Origin: Ypsolopha sequella
Lineage: Eukaryota > Arthropoda > Insecta > Lepidoptera > Ypsolophidae
DNA length: 64,000 nucleotides
Reading direction: 5' to 3'
Assembly: GCA_934047225.1 (NCBI GenBank)
Contig: OW203993.1
Location: forward strand, 23,760,069-23,824,068
In this document: positions 45,079 to 55,444 of the stretch, piece by piece
How positions within the stretch are numbered: position 1 is the stretch's first letter
Layout of the letters: each line of letters begins with the position of its first letter
Position numbers and translations under genes: made by a program
Notes under the pieces: generated by a model
The model's database searches: none
What the model was told of the DNA's origin: nothing
What the model saw: the letters and a program-made list of their open reading frames with translations, nothing else

Positions 45079-45290
45079 TAGGATTTCGCACACAAATGGC
45101 AAAACGGAGCCCTGATAATATCACTGTGCTGTCTGTCCGTCCGTCCGTCCGTCATGTTACGCGTCTCTTGCTCGTAGAGGGAAAGAGACTTGTCATTTTC
45201 ATATTTTGTGTAGAATGCTGACTCAAACGTTTTTTTTTTGTTTTTTGTTATGTTATATAATTATTTAGGGGGGTTCCCATGATATAGTTT
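45079..45290 (-). mobile_element. Diverged family Q-like repeat (Q4)
   Basis: tttttaggatttcgcacaca, ggagccctgataatatcac, gctgtctgtccgtccgtcc and aggggggttcc follow the order of Q1 and Q2 but with many changes, and the outer head is lost. Confidence 0.5.
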
Positions 45291-45850
45291 CGTTTAGAAA
45301 TCATAAATCTCACTATACAACGAAATATACGGTTCGATATTATAAACAACGAATGAATTTTCATGAATTTTAATTTTCATAATATCAAAAGAATTTGACA
45401 TTGTCATCAGCTCAATCTTAGATTGAATGCATGTTTTAAATGAAAGAAAAAAAAACATCGGTGCTTAAATTTTTATTGGTAAAAACACGTTTTTTATAGA
45501 TCAAATAAAAATGTAGGGCCGCTGTCCCACATTATTTATCCAGTTTGTTTTTAGGGTTCATCGGAAACATTGGCCACCATTATGATATTGACAGGGGTTT
45601 CAAAGTCCGTCCCTTTTGGCAGCCCTGGTGATATTTTACAAAAGAACCCAACGCTTTTACACTTCGACAAAGAGTAAAACGCAGAAAGGAATGTCTTTTT
45701 ATCTTCATTACCTTACTATTTCTCTTCTCTGAGAAAAAATATTAAAATATGTAAAACTTTTAGAGAAATATATTATAATAAAATTCATAATACATACGAA
45801 TTATGTTAAGATTATGTTTATTTTGCGAAATCCATCGCTATGAATACTCT
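45291..45850. other. No gene seen
   Basis: AT-rich; no element bounded. Confidence 0.5.
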
Positions 45851-45990
45851 AAATATTATTAGAGTGCAATACAAACTAGAAAATATCAATCAGAAACAAT
45901 CCTGGCCCAGGGTTTTTTTTTTCAAATTCTTGTCTTTGGATTTGTTTTTGATTGATATTTTCTAGTTTGTATTGCACTCTAATAATATTT
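45851..45990. mobile_element. 140-bp fold-back
   Basis: Left aaatattattagagtgcaat then acaaactagaaaatatcaat; mirrored at the right by attgatattttctagtttgt and attgcactctaataatattt. Arms of about 43 bp, almost exact. acgaattatgtta occurs outside at both sides (45797 and 45991), which may reflect a flanking duplication or chance. Confidence 0.8.
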
Positions 45991-46158
45991 ACGAATTATG
46001 TTATTTAATCATTTTCACGGTTAAGTTTTGATTAAAATACAAGCACTATATAAAGCATTAGGCATTAAAAATGTTTAGTTAAGGTTAAACGTCGTCGCTT
46101 AGCGCAAAGTGTTTAACTTAACTTTGTATTTCTTGTTTAGAAGTTAAAAAATAAAAAA

Positions 46159-46388
46159 CATTTTGGTATGTGGCAATTGACGCCAACAGTTCAGTATTAG
46201 TTAGGTTTATAAAGCAAGAGTTTGAAATTTAATGTACAAGTAGACATGATCTTGTCCAAACAAAGTTAAACAGCATTTTAAGTTGGTTTTGAGAAGATCT
46301 TGAATAATTGTGTACACTATTTTAAACTCTTGCTTTATAAACCTCACTAATACTGAACTTTTGACGTCAAATGCCACATACCAAAATG
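46159..46388. mobile_element. Fold-back N (inside W)
   Basis: cattttggtatgtggcaatt..gacgcc..aacagttcagtattag and tttataaagcaagagttt are mirrored by aaactcttgctttataaacc..actaatactgaac..gacgtc..atgccacataccaaaatg. Arms of about 65 bp. Confidence 0.8.
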
Positions 46389-46402
46389 CTTTAAAATATT
46401 AA

Positions 46403-46818
46403 GGCGCTACGGAAAAATATCGACAATTTCAGAACTTCTATATCTACTTCGGTAAATAATGTATAATTTTGAAAAAATAGTATATTATTTTTGGAATCTT
46501 CCTCTAGGGATCTTTAAAACAGAAACGCGATTGAAGAATTTCGGCTCGATGGAAATATTTATTGAAATGAGGTCTTTATCGACACCAATTCTCCTGGTGT
46601 GACAATTAAAAATGACATATGGACTGCAATTATATTTTATTAGATGGATTTTAACAGTATCTAGGACCTGGTTGAACGAAATTTTGATAGCATTTTTAGT
46701 ACATTTTATATTAATAAAAAACCGACTTTTTGCTACTTTTCCACGAATCCGTCCCTCTCGCACTGAGGCTTTTTTCGCATATGGAGTAACAGGGACGCTA
46801 AAACTTTTACATATCGCC
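46403..46818. mobile_element. TTAA-flanked MITE, family A (copy A2, inside W)
   Basis: TTAA at 46399-46402 and 46819-46822. Ends ggcgctacgg and catatcgcc; body as in A1 and A3 (aatttcggctcgatgg, aaccgactttttgctac). The small open frames across it are incidental. Confidence 0.9.
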
Positions 46819-46882
46819 TTAAAGTTATGTTATGCACATTGCGCTAAGCGACTGATGTTTAACTTTAAAACACTATTAGTCT

Positions 46883-47010
46883 TACCACAAAACTGTGTTT
46901 AACTTTAGACAGTGTTTAAATCTGTTGCTGTCACTCTTTAACAATATGAAAAAAAAGGTGACAACGACAGATTTAAACACTGTCTAAAGTTAAACACTGT
47001 TTTGTAGTAA
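46883..47010. mobile_element. 128-bp fold-back
   Basis: ttaccacaaaactgtgttta..actttagacagtgtttaaat..ctgttgctgtcac is mirrored by gtgacaacgacag..atttaaacactgtctaaagt..taaacactgttttgtagtaa. Almost exact arms of about 52 bp. Its gtttaac words resemble the W termini next door. Confidence 0.8.
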
Positions 47011-47709
47011 CACCGTATTATTTTAGGGACCGCTTAATACCAAACGCTGGAATTCACTTTAATTAAGTAAAATTTTGCAATAAAAGTTATGAAACTGAAT
47101 AATGAGAATTATTTTCGTATATTTTATGAGCAAAGCAGTTGCAACATCTCAAACATCTCAATAACTGCAACAAAATCATTAAAATAAATAAAGTAAAATA
47201 ATTAATATTCTATATTAGTTTTTTTAGTAGTAAATTTTGCTTTGAAACACTAGAAACCGAATAATAATAATACAAAGATTTCTAGTCATTTTAGTGAACA
47301 CCTTACTACTATTGACATTTTCATCGTGTTTTCTTATATTTAGTTCATGAAACTGGCACTTAAAAAGAGGTTATTAAAACACGAGTGTGAGTTTTTTAAA
47401 AGTTTACACGAGTGCTTTAATAACTAGTTATGTGTAGTTTAGTTTTAATGCATAACTTTATCTGCAATAGGTTACCTACCTATTTTCCAATCCATAAGAT
47501 CTTGATGACAATTGTCGTAAGTTTCGTTGCTGTTTCGTTTTGACCGTTCGTCATTTTTGTTGCTCAGTATATGCTGTCGGACATTTTTGCCCAGAATAAA
47601 ACTTTAAACAAACATAAAAGCAAAAAATATTAAATTAATAAATAACGCACAAAATCTATCCAGCAGTTCACCGCGCATGTGACACAAGGGTGCGGTCACG
47701 AATTCTACC
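47011..47709. other. No gene seen
   Basis: AT-rich, no element recognised. Confidence 0.5.
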
Positions 47710-47892
47710 ATGGTCAAAATCATTCGTAGCCCACAGCGCATGGGTTTGGTCATAGATTTACATGCATTCAAACCATTCCCTATTAAAACCTCAGACTTAG
47801 CTGTATGGGCTAAGTTTCCTTTGCCTTCCAATTTCGAGAAACTGTACTTTTATAGCAGAAACAGTTATTTAAAAAGAATTATCTTCTTATGA
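47710..47892 (+). CDS. Unrecognised 60-codon frame with good start context
   Basis: ATG in the context tctaccATGG, a favourable animal start, opens 60 codons: MVKIIRSPQRMGLVIDLHAF then KPFPIKTSDLAVWAKFPLPS and so on to TGA. An in-frame stop lies just upstream. The antisense strand is also open over the same stretch, which weakens the case. I do not recognise the family. It could be a small peptide gene, a first exon, or chance. Confidence 0.15.
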   Translation: MVKIIRSPQRMGLVIDLHAFKPFPIKTSDLAVWAKFPLPSNFEKLYFYSRNSYLKRIIFL

Positions 47893-47991
47893 AAACTGTT
47901 CTTTTAAATATATTTTTTTCTGTGTAAGAGATGTTTGTAAAAAAAATTGTCATTTGCACTATTTTTGAGTTCATAATCAGGATTTTACGAT

Positions 47992-48174
47992 ATGAGTGTA
48001 AATAAAAGTACACAAAAGAATATAAGCTTCATGAAACATAAATCCAAATACATTTTAAATAGTACATCTACTAACATGAACATACTCTTTGACCCATCAG
48101 ACAACCTCACCTCAATCGACATATTTCAATCGATACAATATAGTGATGGGTCTTTTATCGATGCCAAGGGATGA
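47992..48174 (+). CDS. Unrecognised 60-codon frame
   Basis: ATG-initiated frame MSVNKSTQKNISFMKHKSKY to FQSIQYSDGSFIDAKG then TGA. Polar, Ser/Asn-rich; no signal peptide or motif. It lies 100 bp after the previous frame on the same strand. No RNA processing signal ties them together. Confidence 0.12.
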   Translation: MSVNKSTQKNISFMKHKSKYILNSTSTNMNILFDPSDNLTSIDIFQSIQYSDGSFIDAKG

Positions 48175-48281
48175 GCGCTCCTCGACCTGAGTACAAAACG
48201 TGCGGTTTGCAATTTTGATGAGCTTTTAGTAATGTGAGTTTGAAAAGCAACCTATCTTTTTGTTTCGTTTACAAAAAGCAG

Positions 48282-48410
48282 CGAAAAACTGCGGCTGTAA
48301 TTATACTAGTTAGTCAATATTTTCGCTTAATTTTTTTTCTTAATATTTCATGTGGTGAAACAACTGATATTATTGGGTTAGAAGATTTTTTTTCGGAAAT
48401 TAGAAACAAA
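48282..48410 (+). CDS. Possible internal exon, unrecognised
   Basis: A pyrimidine-rich tract ending tttacaaaaagcag precedes, and a consensus donor gtaagt follows at 48411. Between them 43 codons stay open in phase 0: RKTAAVIILVSQYFRLIFFL (hydrophobic, membrane- or signal-like), then NISCGETTDIIGLEDFFSEI and RNK. Not recognised. A further open plus-strand frame lies downstream at 48785-49021 (e.g. MYQFLDEEGEVGTIPVMYSE), without clear splice sites. Transcript data would be needed to accept any of these. Confidence 0.2.
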
Positions 48411-49162
48411 GTAAGTACCTATTCAAAATTTGCTCTATTGTTTAAATTAAAGAGATTAAAAAAAACAATTAAAGCATTTTTAGTTTTTAATTTAATTTAA
48501 TATATTAAAAAACGCATGAATCTTTAACAGTACGAAAATACTAGTCTCCTTCGGATTAGATTATTTTACATAATTTGTTAGACGTGTTCTAACTCCTAAA
48601 TAACCAATTAATTAATTTCAACGATCACATAATAAATATCATAAAAATATACGAGGATTATAGACATTTTTAAAACAAAATCGGTTACATTATTAATGTT
48701 TTCCGTGATTTATGTATTGGAAGCTCAATGACATGTCAAAATGATGTTCAAAATTTCTGAATTTGCAATTTTTTCGAGTTTGACTTGATCTTAATGCATG
48801 TAAATGGACGACAAGAGTTCGTTATCAGATTGAAAATGTATCAATTTCTTGATGAAGAAGGCGAAGTTGGTACAATACCCGTTATGTATTCAGAGAATTT
48901 ATTTGTCATCTATTGCCATCTCAAATACCGTTCGGAGTTGAGCCTCTCGGGCCATGGCGCTGGTGTGCGACAGAACTGTTTCAAGAAAAACAATATATTA
49001 TTATATGTATACAGACGTATATAATGTATATATTTATTAATATATAGCTGGTAAAAGTAGTTAATTTAGATTAACCTACTTACAAATAATATTTTCTCAT
49101 AAATAGCAAACAGTCTGTATTCTGTTAAAATCATCCGTGCGTGACGCACACGCAGACAAAAA
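48411..49162. other. No element seen; weak open frame
   Basis: AT-rich except 48785-48975, where a plus-strand frame of 79 codons without a convincing start is somewhat GC-richer (tcggagttgagcctctcgg). No motif was recognised. Confidence 0.4.
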
Positions 49163-49583
49163 GGCGCTACGGAAAAAAAACGACACTTTATGGACTTGCA
49201 AATCTACTTTAGTAAATAATGTATTATTTTGATAAAATAGTATATTATTTTTGGATTCTTTTTCTAGGGATCTGTTAAAACAAAAACGCGATTGGAGAAA
49301 TTCGGCTCGATAGAAATATTTATTGAAATGAGGTCCTTTTCGACACCAATTCTCCTGGTTTAACAATTTAAAATGACGTATAGACTGCAGCTATATTTTA
49401 TTAGATGGGTTTTAACGGTTTCTAGAACCTGGTGAAACGAAATTTTGATAGCAACTTTAGTACATTTTATATTAATAAAAAACCGACTTTTTGCTACTTT
49501 TTCACGAATCCGTCCCTCTCGCACTGAGGATTTTTTCGCATATATATGGAGTAACAGGGACGCTAAAACTTTTACATATCGCC
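49163..49583. mobile_element. MITE family A (copy A3)
   Basis: Ends ggcgctacgg and catatcgcc and the full A body. The flanks are aaaa and ttag instead of TTAA on both sides, so the target bases have mutated or the copy moved by recombination. H2 begins seven bases to the right. Confidence 0.85.
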
Positions 49584-49589
49584 TTAGCC

Positions 49590-49734
49590 AGGTCCTCTAA
49601 AAAGGCCGCTTTGGATGAATTATATTATGATTCCGTTCTAAAGCCGTCTCTTTTGCACCCGTGAAAAAACTCTGACTCCATCCTACTTTCGAATCATTTT
49701 ATGATTCACCCAAGTCGGCCTTTTTAGATCCCCC
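49590..49734. mobile_element. MITE family H (copy H2)
   Basis: Ends aggtcctctaaaaaggcc and ggcctttttagatccccc; interior matches H1 in reverse (gtgaaaaaactctgactcca, tcctactttcgaatca). Confidence 0.75.
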
Positions 49735-49928
49735 GTTCTCTTGATGAATGTTATCTTTCCCTATTCTTACAGAACCGCGGCAGCCCCATCAACATCCTGA
49801 AAGCATTATTATACATGACGCGCAGGGCGTTTTGTAAGTCTTCTGCGTATAGTTTATCCACAGGCTGCACGAGTAAAATGTTTGGCAGTTTCTATGGGAC
49901 AGCTGACTTTTTTGTGGTGATCAGCGGG

Positions 49929-50152
49929 CCTATTGTGTATCTCTAGTTGCCTTCTGGACTGGGTGTCTATCATCAAAAACATAGATATACTATCGAATTC
50001 CGATGTCCTAAGGATATTTTCGCACTTGAAGTGACGACACAGATTGTTAATAGTTCAATACCCACTAAAGGCAATTTTGAAATTTCAGTTTTTAGCTATG
50101 TTTTTGATGATAGGCACCTCGTGCAGTTGGCAACTAAAGATACAGAATAGGG
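49929..50152. mobile_element. Fold-back V with about 55-bp arms
   Basis: cctattgtgtatctctagtt..gccttctggactgggtgtct..atcatcaaaaacata is mirrored by tatgtttttgatgataggca..cctcgtgcagttggcaac..taaagatacagaatagg. Non-coding; single copy here. Confidence 0.75.
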
Positions 50153-50556
50153 GGGCAGGTTTAATCCCTTAGTAAAAGTTGTTCATATTAATGGGTAGAG
50201 CACCATATTCGAAGGAAAAAGTTATCAAATTAACATCCAGTATACTCAACAGATCGAAACAGAAATATATTTGTCGAGTTTGTGATGCTGATGATTTATA
50301 ACATAAAAAGTTATTATCCTTTTAGTGAGATGATTGATACAGATCTTCTGACCTATTTTCAACGATTAATTGAGAGATAATTCTCTCTAAATATATTAAT
50401 TGTCTAAATATAAAAAGGACTAAGATAAATACATCTAAACTAAACTAAAAATATCCCTAAAAATAAAGTAAAACACCTTATAAGATAAACTATATTATAA
50501 ATAAAAACTTGATTTATATGTTTTAATTCTATACATATCTTATACATTCTGAAAAA
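50153..50556. other. No gene seen
   Basis: AT-rich; gttgttcatattaatggg near 50169 faintly echoes the G-family arms. Nothing bounded. Confidence 0.45.
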
Positions 50557-51330
50557 TAAAACCGGCCAAGTGCGACTCAGAACCTAGGGTTCCGTATTGT
50601 GGACGATAAATTTAATTTTGTAATTTTTTTTGGGAATTTCTGAACCGCTTTATTTTTCCTGTAATGTTTACTTTAACACATAATACCATGATTTTTTTCG
50701 TATATTTTTGGTCCACCGGTTTTGGAGATAACATATAATTTTTATGGTCTTTCAAGGATTACTCGAAATTGATGCAATTTAATATAGCCAAACGGTATAT
50801 TTTTACAATCAACTTTTTAATTCGTATAATTAAATACCCATATTGTATTCTTATAATTTTTTTTTAAATTTATTTTACTTCTCTCTTTATATGTTTCATT
50901 CTGCATTTTTTTTAATCGCTATAGTTTTCCTGTAATTGGCCAGTTATGATCTAAAATTGTTTTTTTTTTCATAGTTTTCGGTTTACCAGTTACGGAGATA
51001 AGAGGGGTACATACCCTATATTTCTCGAAACCATTGCCAGTAAATTAGTAAAACTATATATTTTTACAATAAGCTTTCCAATATCTACAATTTGATACCC
51101 ATATTGTATTTTTGGGATAATATTTTTTATTTTTCTCACTTTTGTTTTGGAAATATTTTGAACAATTTCAAATTTTTCATATATTTTTTTACACCGTGAT
51201 TTGTGGACAAATTATTGCTTTTTGCTGCCAAATTTTATGTCTTTAATGGTGCTAAATTTATGAGACTGTGACATACGGACGGACAACGGAGTCTCACCAT
51301 AAAGGTTTCTTTTGTACCTTACAAACCCTT
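50557..51330 (+). mobile_element. Interspersed repeat, family P (copy P2)
   Basis: Starts accggccaagtgcgactcag with aacctagggttccgtattgt, then about 750 bp of body repeated in reverse at 29783-30541, ending near gacatacggacggacaacgg. Within the body a segment with caatttgatacccatattgt occurs in a second, diverged form (aaatacccatattgtattc), suggesting internal duplication. Non-coding. Confidence 0.75.
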
Positions 51331-51894
51331 ATTAAACAAAGAAACTCTGAAAAGTGACAATATTTTTATACAATTTAAAGAAAGGTGTCTGTTTACAGCT
51401 AGAATGTGCGTGTACGTACGCAATCAATTTAGCTAAATTTTCCTTTGGTAGCATTGTGGTCGATGTTTGATTTCCATTTTACCATGTTTTTTTTTATTTT
51501 ATCTAAGTATGAACTTGCTATCGACTTGCTATAGTTCATTGCAATAAGGGTTATCGTTTAGAATTTATCAATTTTATACACCAAATTTATCGAATCGATT
51601 TTACGTACTTGCACTACTCTATTTGTAAACTGTTGTCGAAACTTAAAATAAATTAAATTCCGCGTCTTTTACTTGCCAATGCGCAGTTCATTGACATTAT
51701 TTCTACAATACCTAGACCCAATGTCACCGAACGGCCTTCGTGAGAAACAGAAAAATATTTTCATAAATTAACATAATCGTGTGTTCGCTCCATAAATTGT
51801 CTCCCGTGTAGAACCGGCCTTAGCGACGGTGAAAAGAAGACAAATGGTACTTCGGAAAGTTTGAAGATTAAAAAAGATACGAAGTTGATATCCA
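51331..51894. other. No gene seen
   Basis: AT-rich sequence; 51700-51830 is slightly GC-richer with no motif. Confidence 0.5.
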
Positions 51895-52087
51895 TACCTC
51901 TATTATAGATGTGAAAGTGTGTTTGTTGGTTGTTGGTTTGTCCTTCTTTCACGCAGCAACGAAGCAACGGATCGACGTGATTTTTTGCATAGAGATAGTT
52001 TATCGACCGGAGAGTGACACAGGTTACTTTTTAACCCGGGAAAATGCAATCAAAATCAGCGCGGGTGAAGCCGCGGACATAAGCTAG
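51895..52087 (+). mobile_element. Helitron-like non-autonomous element
   Basis: Begins tattatagatgtgaaagtg with gtttgttggttg, continues tccttctttcacgcagcaac and aggttactttttaacccggg, and ends gcggacataagctag before t. Same family as 18895-19096. Confidence 0.6.
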
Positions 52088-52931
52088 TTGTAATATAAAA
52101 AAAAGTTATGTGTTCGTAAGCTATAGGTTCGGTTAATGGTTTCGTAATGAGGTGTTGGTGAAAAACTTTAGACAATACATTTTTTTATATTTTTATATTA
52201 AAATACAAAAGACATATTTTGTTTTTTCATGGACCAATTTTGCGCCTGCATACAAAAGTTTAGCTCAATTAAGAAACTGTTGTTTTTGAGTTATTTTATT
52301 TATTTTAAACATTTATTTCGAGCAATATGACTCATAGTTGTTAGTAAACTTAAAACTACTGAGTTAGTAATACATACAATTTTGTTAGTAAAATTAATAC
52401 TACTGTGTTAGTAACAATTTATAATAATAATAAATTAATGTTTATTTGTTGCGTGTGACGTGAAGGCCACCGCAATGCAATAAAAAAGGGCAATCTACCC
52501 TGCCAGCTATCATCGCCAGGACGATGTTGGGGCTGGCGCGCACCCTGCGCACCAGGGACGCGCATCTCTTGCGCATGACTGTTACTCCTTGTTACTGCAT
52601 GCGGAAAGACCCGCAGTGCGAGAGGGACGGATCCTGTGAAAAAGTCAAAATGACAACTTTTTTCGTTAATCTTATTATTAAAAAAAAAGAATTTAATCCA
52701 TAAATAATATAAACGGGTTTTTCATCTAATAATCTTAAACCTCGACATGAAAACTTTTTTTAGAGCCACCTTTGGTATTTTATTTATCAATATTAGAATG
52801 GCTTCTGAGGACTCTGTTTCGATATAAGTGTGTATTATATTCTCGGAAGAAATATATATATTTTTTTACGTGGTACTGCTAGATTCTTCAAACCAGGAAG
52901 AATAACTTATGGTTTTGCGGAAACTATCCTC
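52088..52931. other. No gene seen; one GC-rich patch
   Basis: 52440-52640 is GC-rich (gccaggacgatgttggggct, gcgcaccctgcgcaccagg) with a g/c-rich short repeat gcgcaccctgcgcacc; no frame with motif. cgagagggacgg..tcctgtgaaaaagtc near 52619 recalls the A-family wording cgtccctctcgc. The rest is AT-rich. Confidence 0.4.
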
Positions 52932-52935
52932 TTAA

Positions 52936-53350
52936 GGGGGTATATCGTGAAAATTTACACTTTTCGAAGTTATTTATCTGTTATTTTAAAGAAGTTTTAA
53001 GTAAAATAAATTAGTACAACAATTTTGAGACCTTTCTCTAGATTTTGGGCTATCAAAAACGCGGTTGGAGGAATTTCACTCGATTGAAATAATTATTGAA
53101 AAGAGGTCTAAATTTACACTTTTTTTAAATTCTGAGGAATTGGGATACCATACAGACTTCAAAATTATTTATTTAGATGGGTTTTAACTATACCTAAATT
53201 ACTAGTTATGAAAGTTTTCATAGCTATTTTAGTTGATTTTATATTAATTTAAAACCGACTTTTTGACAATTTTTCCCGATTCCGTCCTTTTCGCACTGCA
53301 GGTTTTTTTGCCTGGAGTAACGGGGACCTTTGCATGGACGATATATCACC
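52936..53350. mobile_element. TTAA-flanked MITE, family A, diverged (copy A4)
   Basis: TTAA at 52932-52935 and 53351-53354. Ends gggggtatatcg and cgatatatcacc. The body follows A1-A3 at lower identity: aaaaacgcggttggaggaat, gaaaagaggtcta, ttaaaaccgactttttg, gattccgtccttttcgc. The right TTAA is also the left TTAA of B3. Confidence 0.8.
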
Positions 53351-53354
53351 TTAA

Positions 53355-53820
53355 GGGCCTTACTATTGCCAAATGGGTACTTTCTAAAGCCTACTCCTCG
53401 TTTATGGCCAAACCAAAAATAATGAAAAAATGTATTATGAATAATCAACTCTTAGACAACATATGCAACATTTTTCTTTTTCATACCACCAAAACTTCTA
53501 CATGTTTTTTTTTTTTACTGAATGGTGTTTTTTGACCTCAAATTCCCTACTGCTCCTGAGTGGCTTGGCCGATTGAATTCATCTATGCTTTGATAAATAG
53601 ATAAACTTGATAGCTATAAACATAACATAAGATTATTCAATCGAGTAATCACGTCCAAGTGAAAAGTATAATTTTCTCCTATTTCGCCCTATCAAGGACG
53701 CAGCGAGCGTCGTAACAGCCACTACGCATTGCGCGCTGATATGAACGTTATTTCAATGTCGTTTCCGTTGATATTTGTAGTGACAAATATCGAGCTGCTA
53801 ATTTGGCGATGGTAATCGCC
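53355..53820. mobile_element. TTAA-flanked MITE, family B (copy B3)
   Basis: TTAA at 53351-53354 and 53821-53824. Same body as B1 in reverse: gggccttactattgccaaat, ggtactttctaaagcctact, gcagcgagcgtcgtaacag, gctgctaatttggcgat. Full length; no transposase. Confidence 0.9.
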
Positions 53821-53824
53821 TTAA

Positions 53825-54494
53825 GCGACGCGCTCGCACCTTGCACTGTAGCCGCGCTGCTGCCCGCTCTTATCGAGCCTAAGATTTCGGGTTTGAACGA
53901 GAATCCTAAAAGAAATTGGATGCAAAAATCAAACCACAGACCAAATAGATCAGATAGTCCTAAATCCAAAACTTAAAAAAAAAAATAACTATTCATCTCT
54001 CTTATGTACCATCCACTTTTCCCAAAGCACAAAAAAACCAAGCAGAACCACCCAACTACAAAACCTCGGCTTCTACTCCGCCAAAGTAAAGAAAAACACA
54101 AAAATCTGCGGATATCGAAGCCCGATCTTCAACCATTTGCTAATTACTAAGCCACAGAGGCCTTTGTGAGATGCCAAAGTGAATACTACTTTCCATGTGT
54201 CTAGGCTTTTTTCCATGGTTGATTAGTATCGATTCCATGTAACCGTGAATAATATTTAGGAATCTTGCTTTTTGTTTGTAATGCCTTAGTTTTCTTTTGT
54301 TGATTTTAGTTTTACTTTGATGATTCAAGTACCTACTCATAATTGTTAAACTGTATACATATATAAGTACTTTCAATTAGTTTAACATTTTGATTATGTT
54401 ATTGTTATGATTGTAATGACATAATAAGACTTTGTGACTTATTTCAATATTTTTTTTGGTTAGTAAAGTTATAATTATTATAAATAATTTTCAT
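53825..54494. other. No gene seen
   Basis: 53825-53900 is CpG-richer (gcgacgcgctcgcacc, tgcccgctcttatcgagcc) without an open motif-bearing frame; the rest is AT-rich. Confidence 0.45.
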
Positions 54495-54711
54495 CTTGAA
54501 TTAAAACAGTTGTACTTGTAGTTTCACTTTATTTGTGTTAACTCCCAACCGGTTTCGGATTTTACTCCATTTTCAAGGGAAGATCATAATTAAAATATTT
54601 TAAATGACTCCAGGCACTAGCTCTGAGCAACGTAAACAATGATAGTACAAGTGTTTTAATTCAAGATGTGTTTCAAGTTTCACCAAGTGCCGACAATCGC
54701 AAGTATAAATT
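54495..54711. mobile_element. MITE family Y (copy Y1)
   Basis: Inverted ends cttgaattaaaac..ttgtact and agtac..aagtgttttaattcaag (54495-54665), with ctcccaaccggtttcggatt and attttcaagggaagat inside. The following 46 bp (gtttcaagtttcaccaagtg, ccgacaatcgcaagtata) match the left flank of Y2 in reverse. Confidence 0.65.
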
Positions 54712-54847
54712 TTAATAAATTCTTTTATTTATACCCACTTTTAGGATCAGCTTTCTGCTATTTTTTTATTATTATGTGATAAATTTAGAAAATCATTGCA
54801 CTTGAAAAGTGGTTCAAAAGTACTCATGTTGAATCAGCACTGTTCCG

Positions 54848-55290
54848 ATGAAAAAAAAAGGCCAAGTACGAGTTGGACTCGCGCAAAAATACCACAAAAT
54901 ACGGGTGAACCCTAAAAATATGGTAAATAACTGCAATTATGTATTTCCAACTTAACTTGACACTTACAACCTATTAAACTCTGTGTATTGAAAGGGTCTA
55001 ATTACATTGGTTTATATTACTTTTTCCTATGTGTTTGCTATACAACTTATGTAAACGAAATTTCAAGTTTCTAAGTTAACTAGAAGTGCGCTATAGGTTT
55101 TGATTCCCTTGCGAGTGTCAAAAATGTGTATGAAATTGATTACGTAAAGTGCAATCACTTTTTTTCGCGTCGAGTTAAAAGCCTGATTTTCTTACAGCAT
55201 CATGGGGCCGTAGACTTCTGTAGGAGGTATTAGTTACACCTTGATCTCATATCTCATAAGGGTTTCATTGTGAGGTACGAAACCCTAAAA
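54848..55290 (+). mobile_element. Interspersed repeat, family R (copy R2)
   Basis: Head ggccaagtacgagttggact then cgcgc; body as in R1 (aatatggtaaataactgc, caagtttctaagttaactag, gcgctataggttttgat, aaaagcctgat); ends gtacgaaaccctaaaa, comparable to the Q end. Confidence 0.65.
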
Positions 55291-55399
55291 GTTACCAAAA
55301 GTATTCGCGTGGTTGGACTATGATTCTGTGTATCTCCATGAAAGCTGTTGGCCCAATAGTGTTGGGAAATGAGAAGTCGACAGACCACCGGCTGGTTTT

Positions 55400-55419
55400 G
55401 GGGAGGGGGGGGGGGGGGG
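55400..55419 (+). repeat. Poly-G tract
   Basis: Twenty bases that are all G except one A at 55404, including 15 G in a row (55405-55419). Very unusual for this AT-rich sequence; it could form a G-quadruplex and is a likely site of sequencing length error. Confidence 0.9.
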
Positions 55420-55444
55420 TGACCTTGATGGCACTGAAAGAAAG

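Larger units (their letters stand above)
46081..46866. mobile_element. Outer element W carrying nested MITEs
   Basis: Inverted termini of about 45 bp: aaggttaaacgtcgtcgctt then agcgcaaagtg..aactttg at the left, and ..cacattgcgctaagcgactg then atgtttaacttt at the right. Between them lie fold-back N (46159-46388) and MITE A2 (46403-46818), so W was probably a short element that received insertions. Confidence 0.65.

Noticed and set aside
48785..49021. 79-codon plus-strand frame as a gene of its own
   Set aside because: Starts on TTG and lacks clear splice sites; mentioned only with the 48.3 kb candidate.
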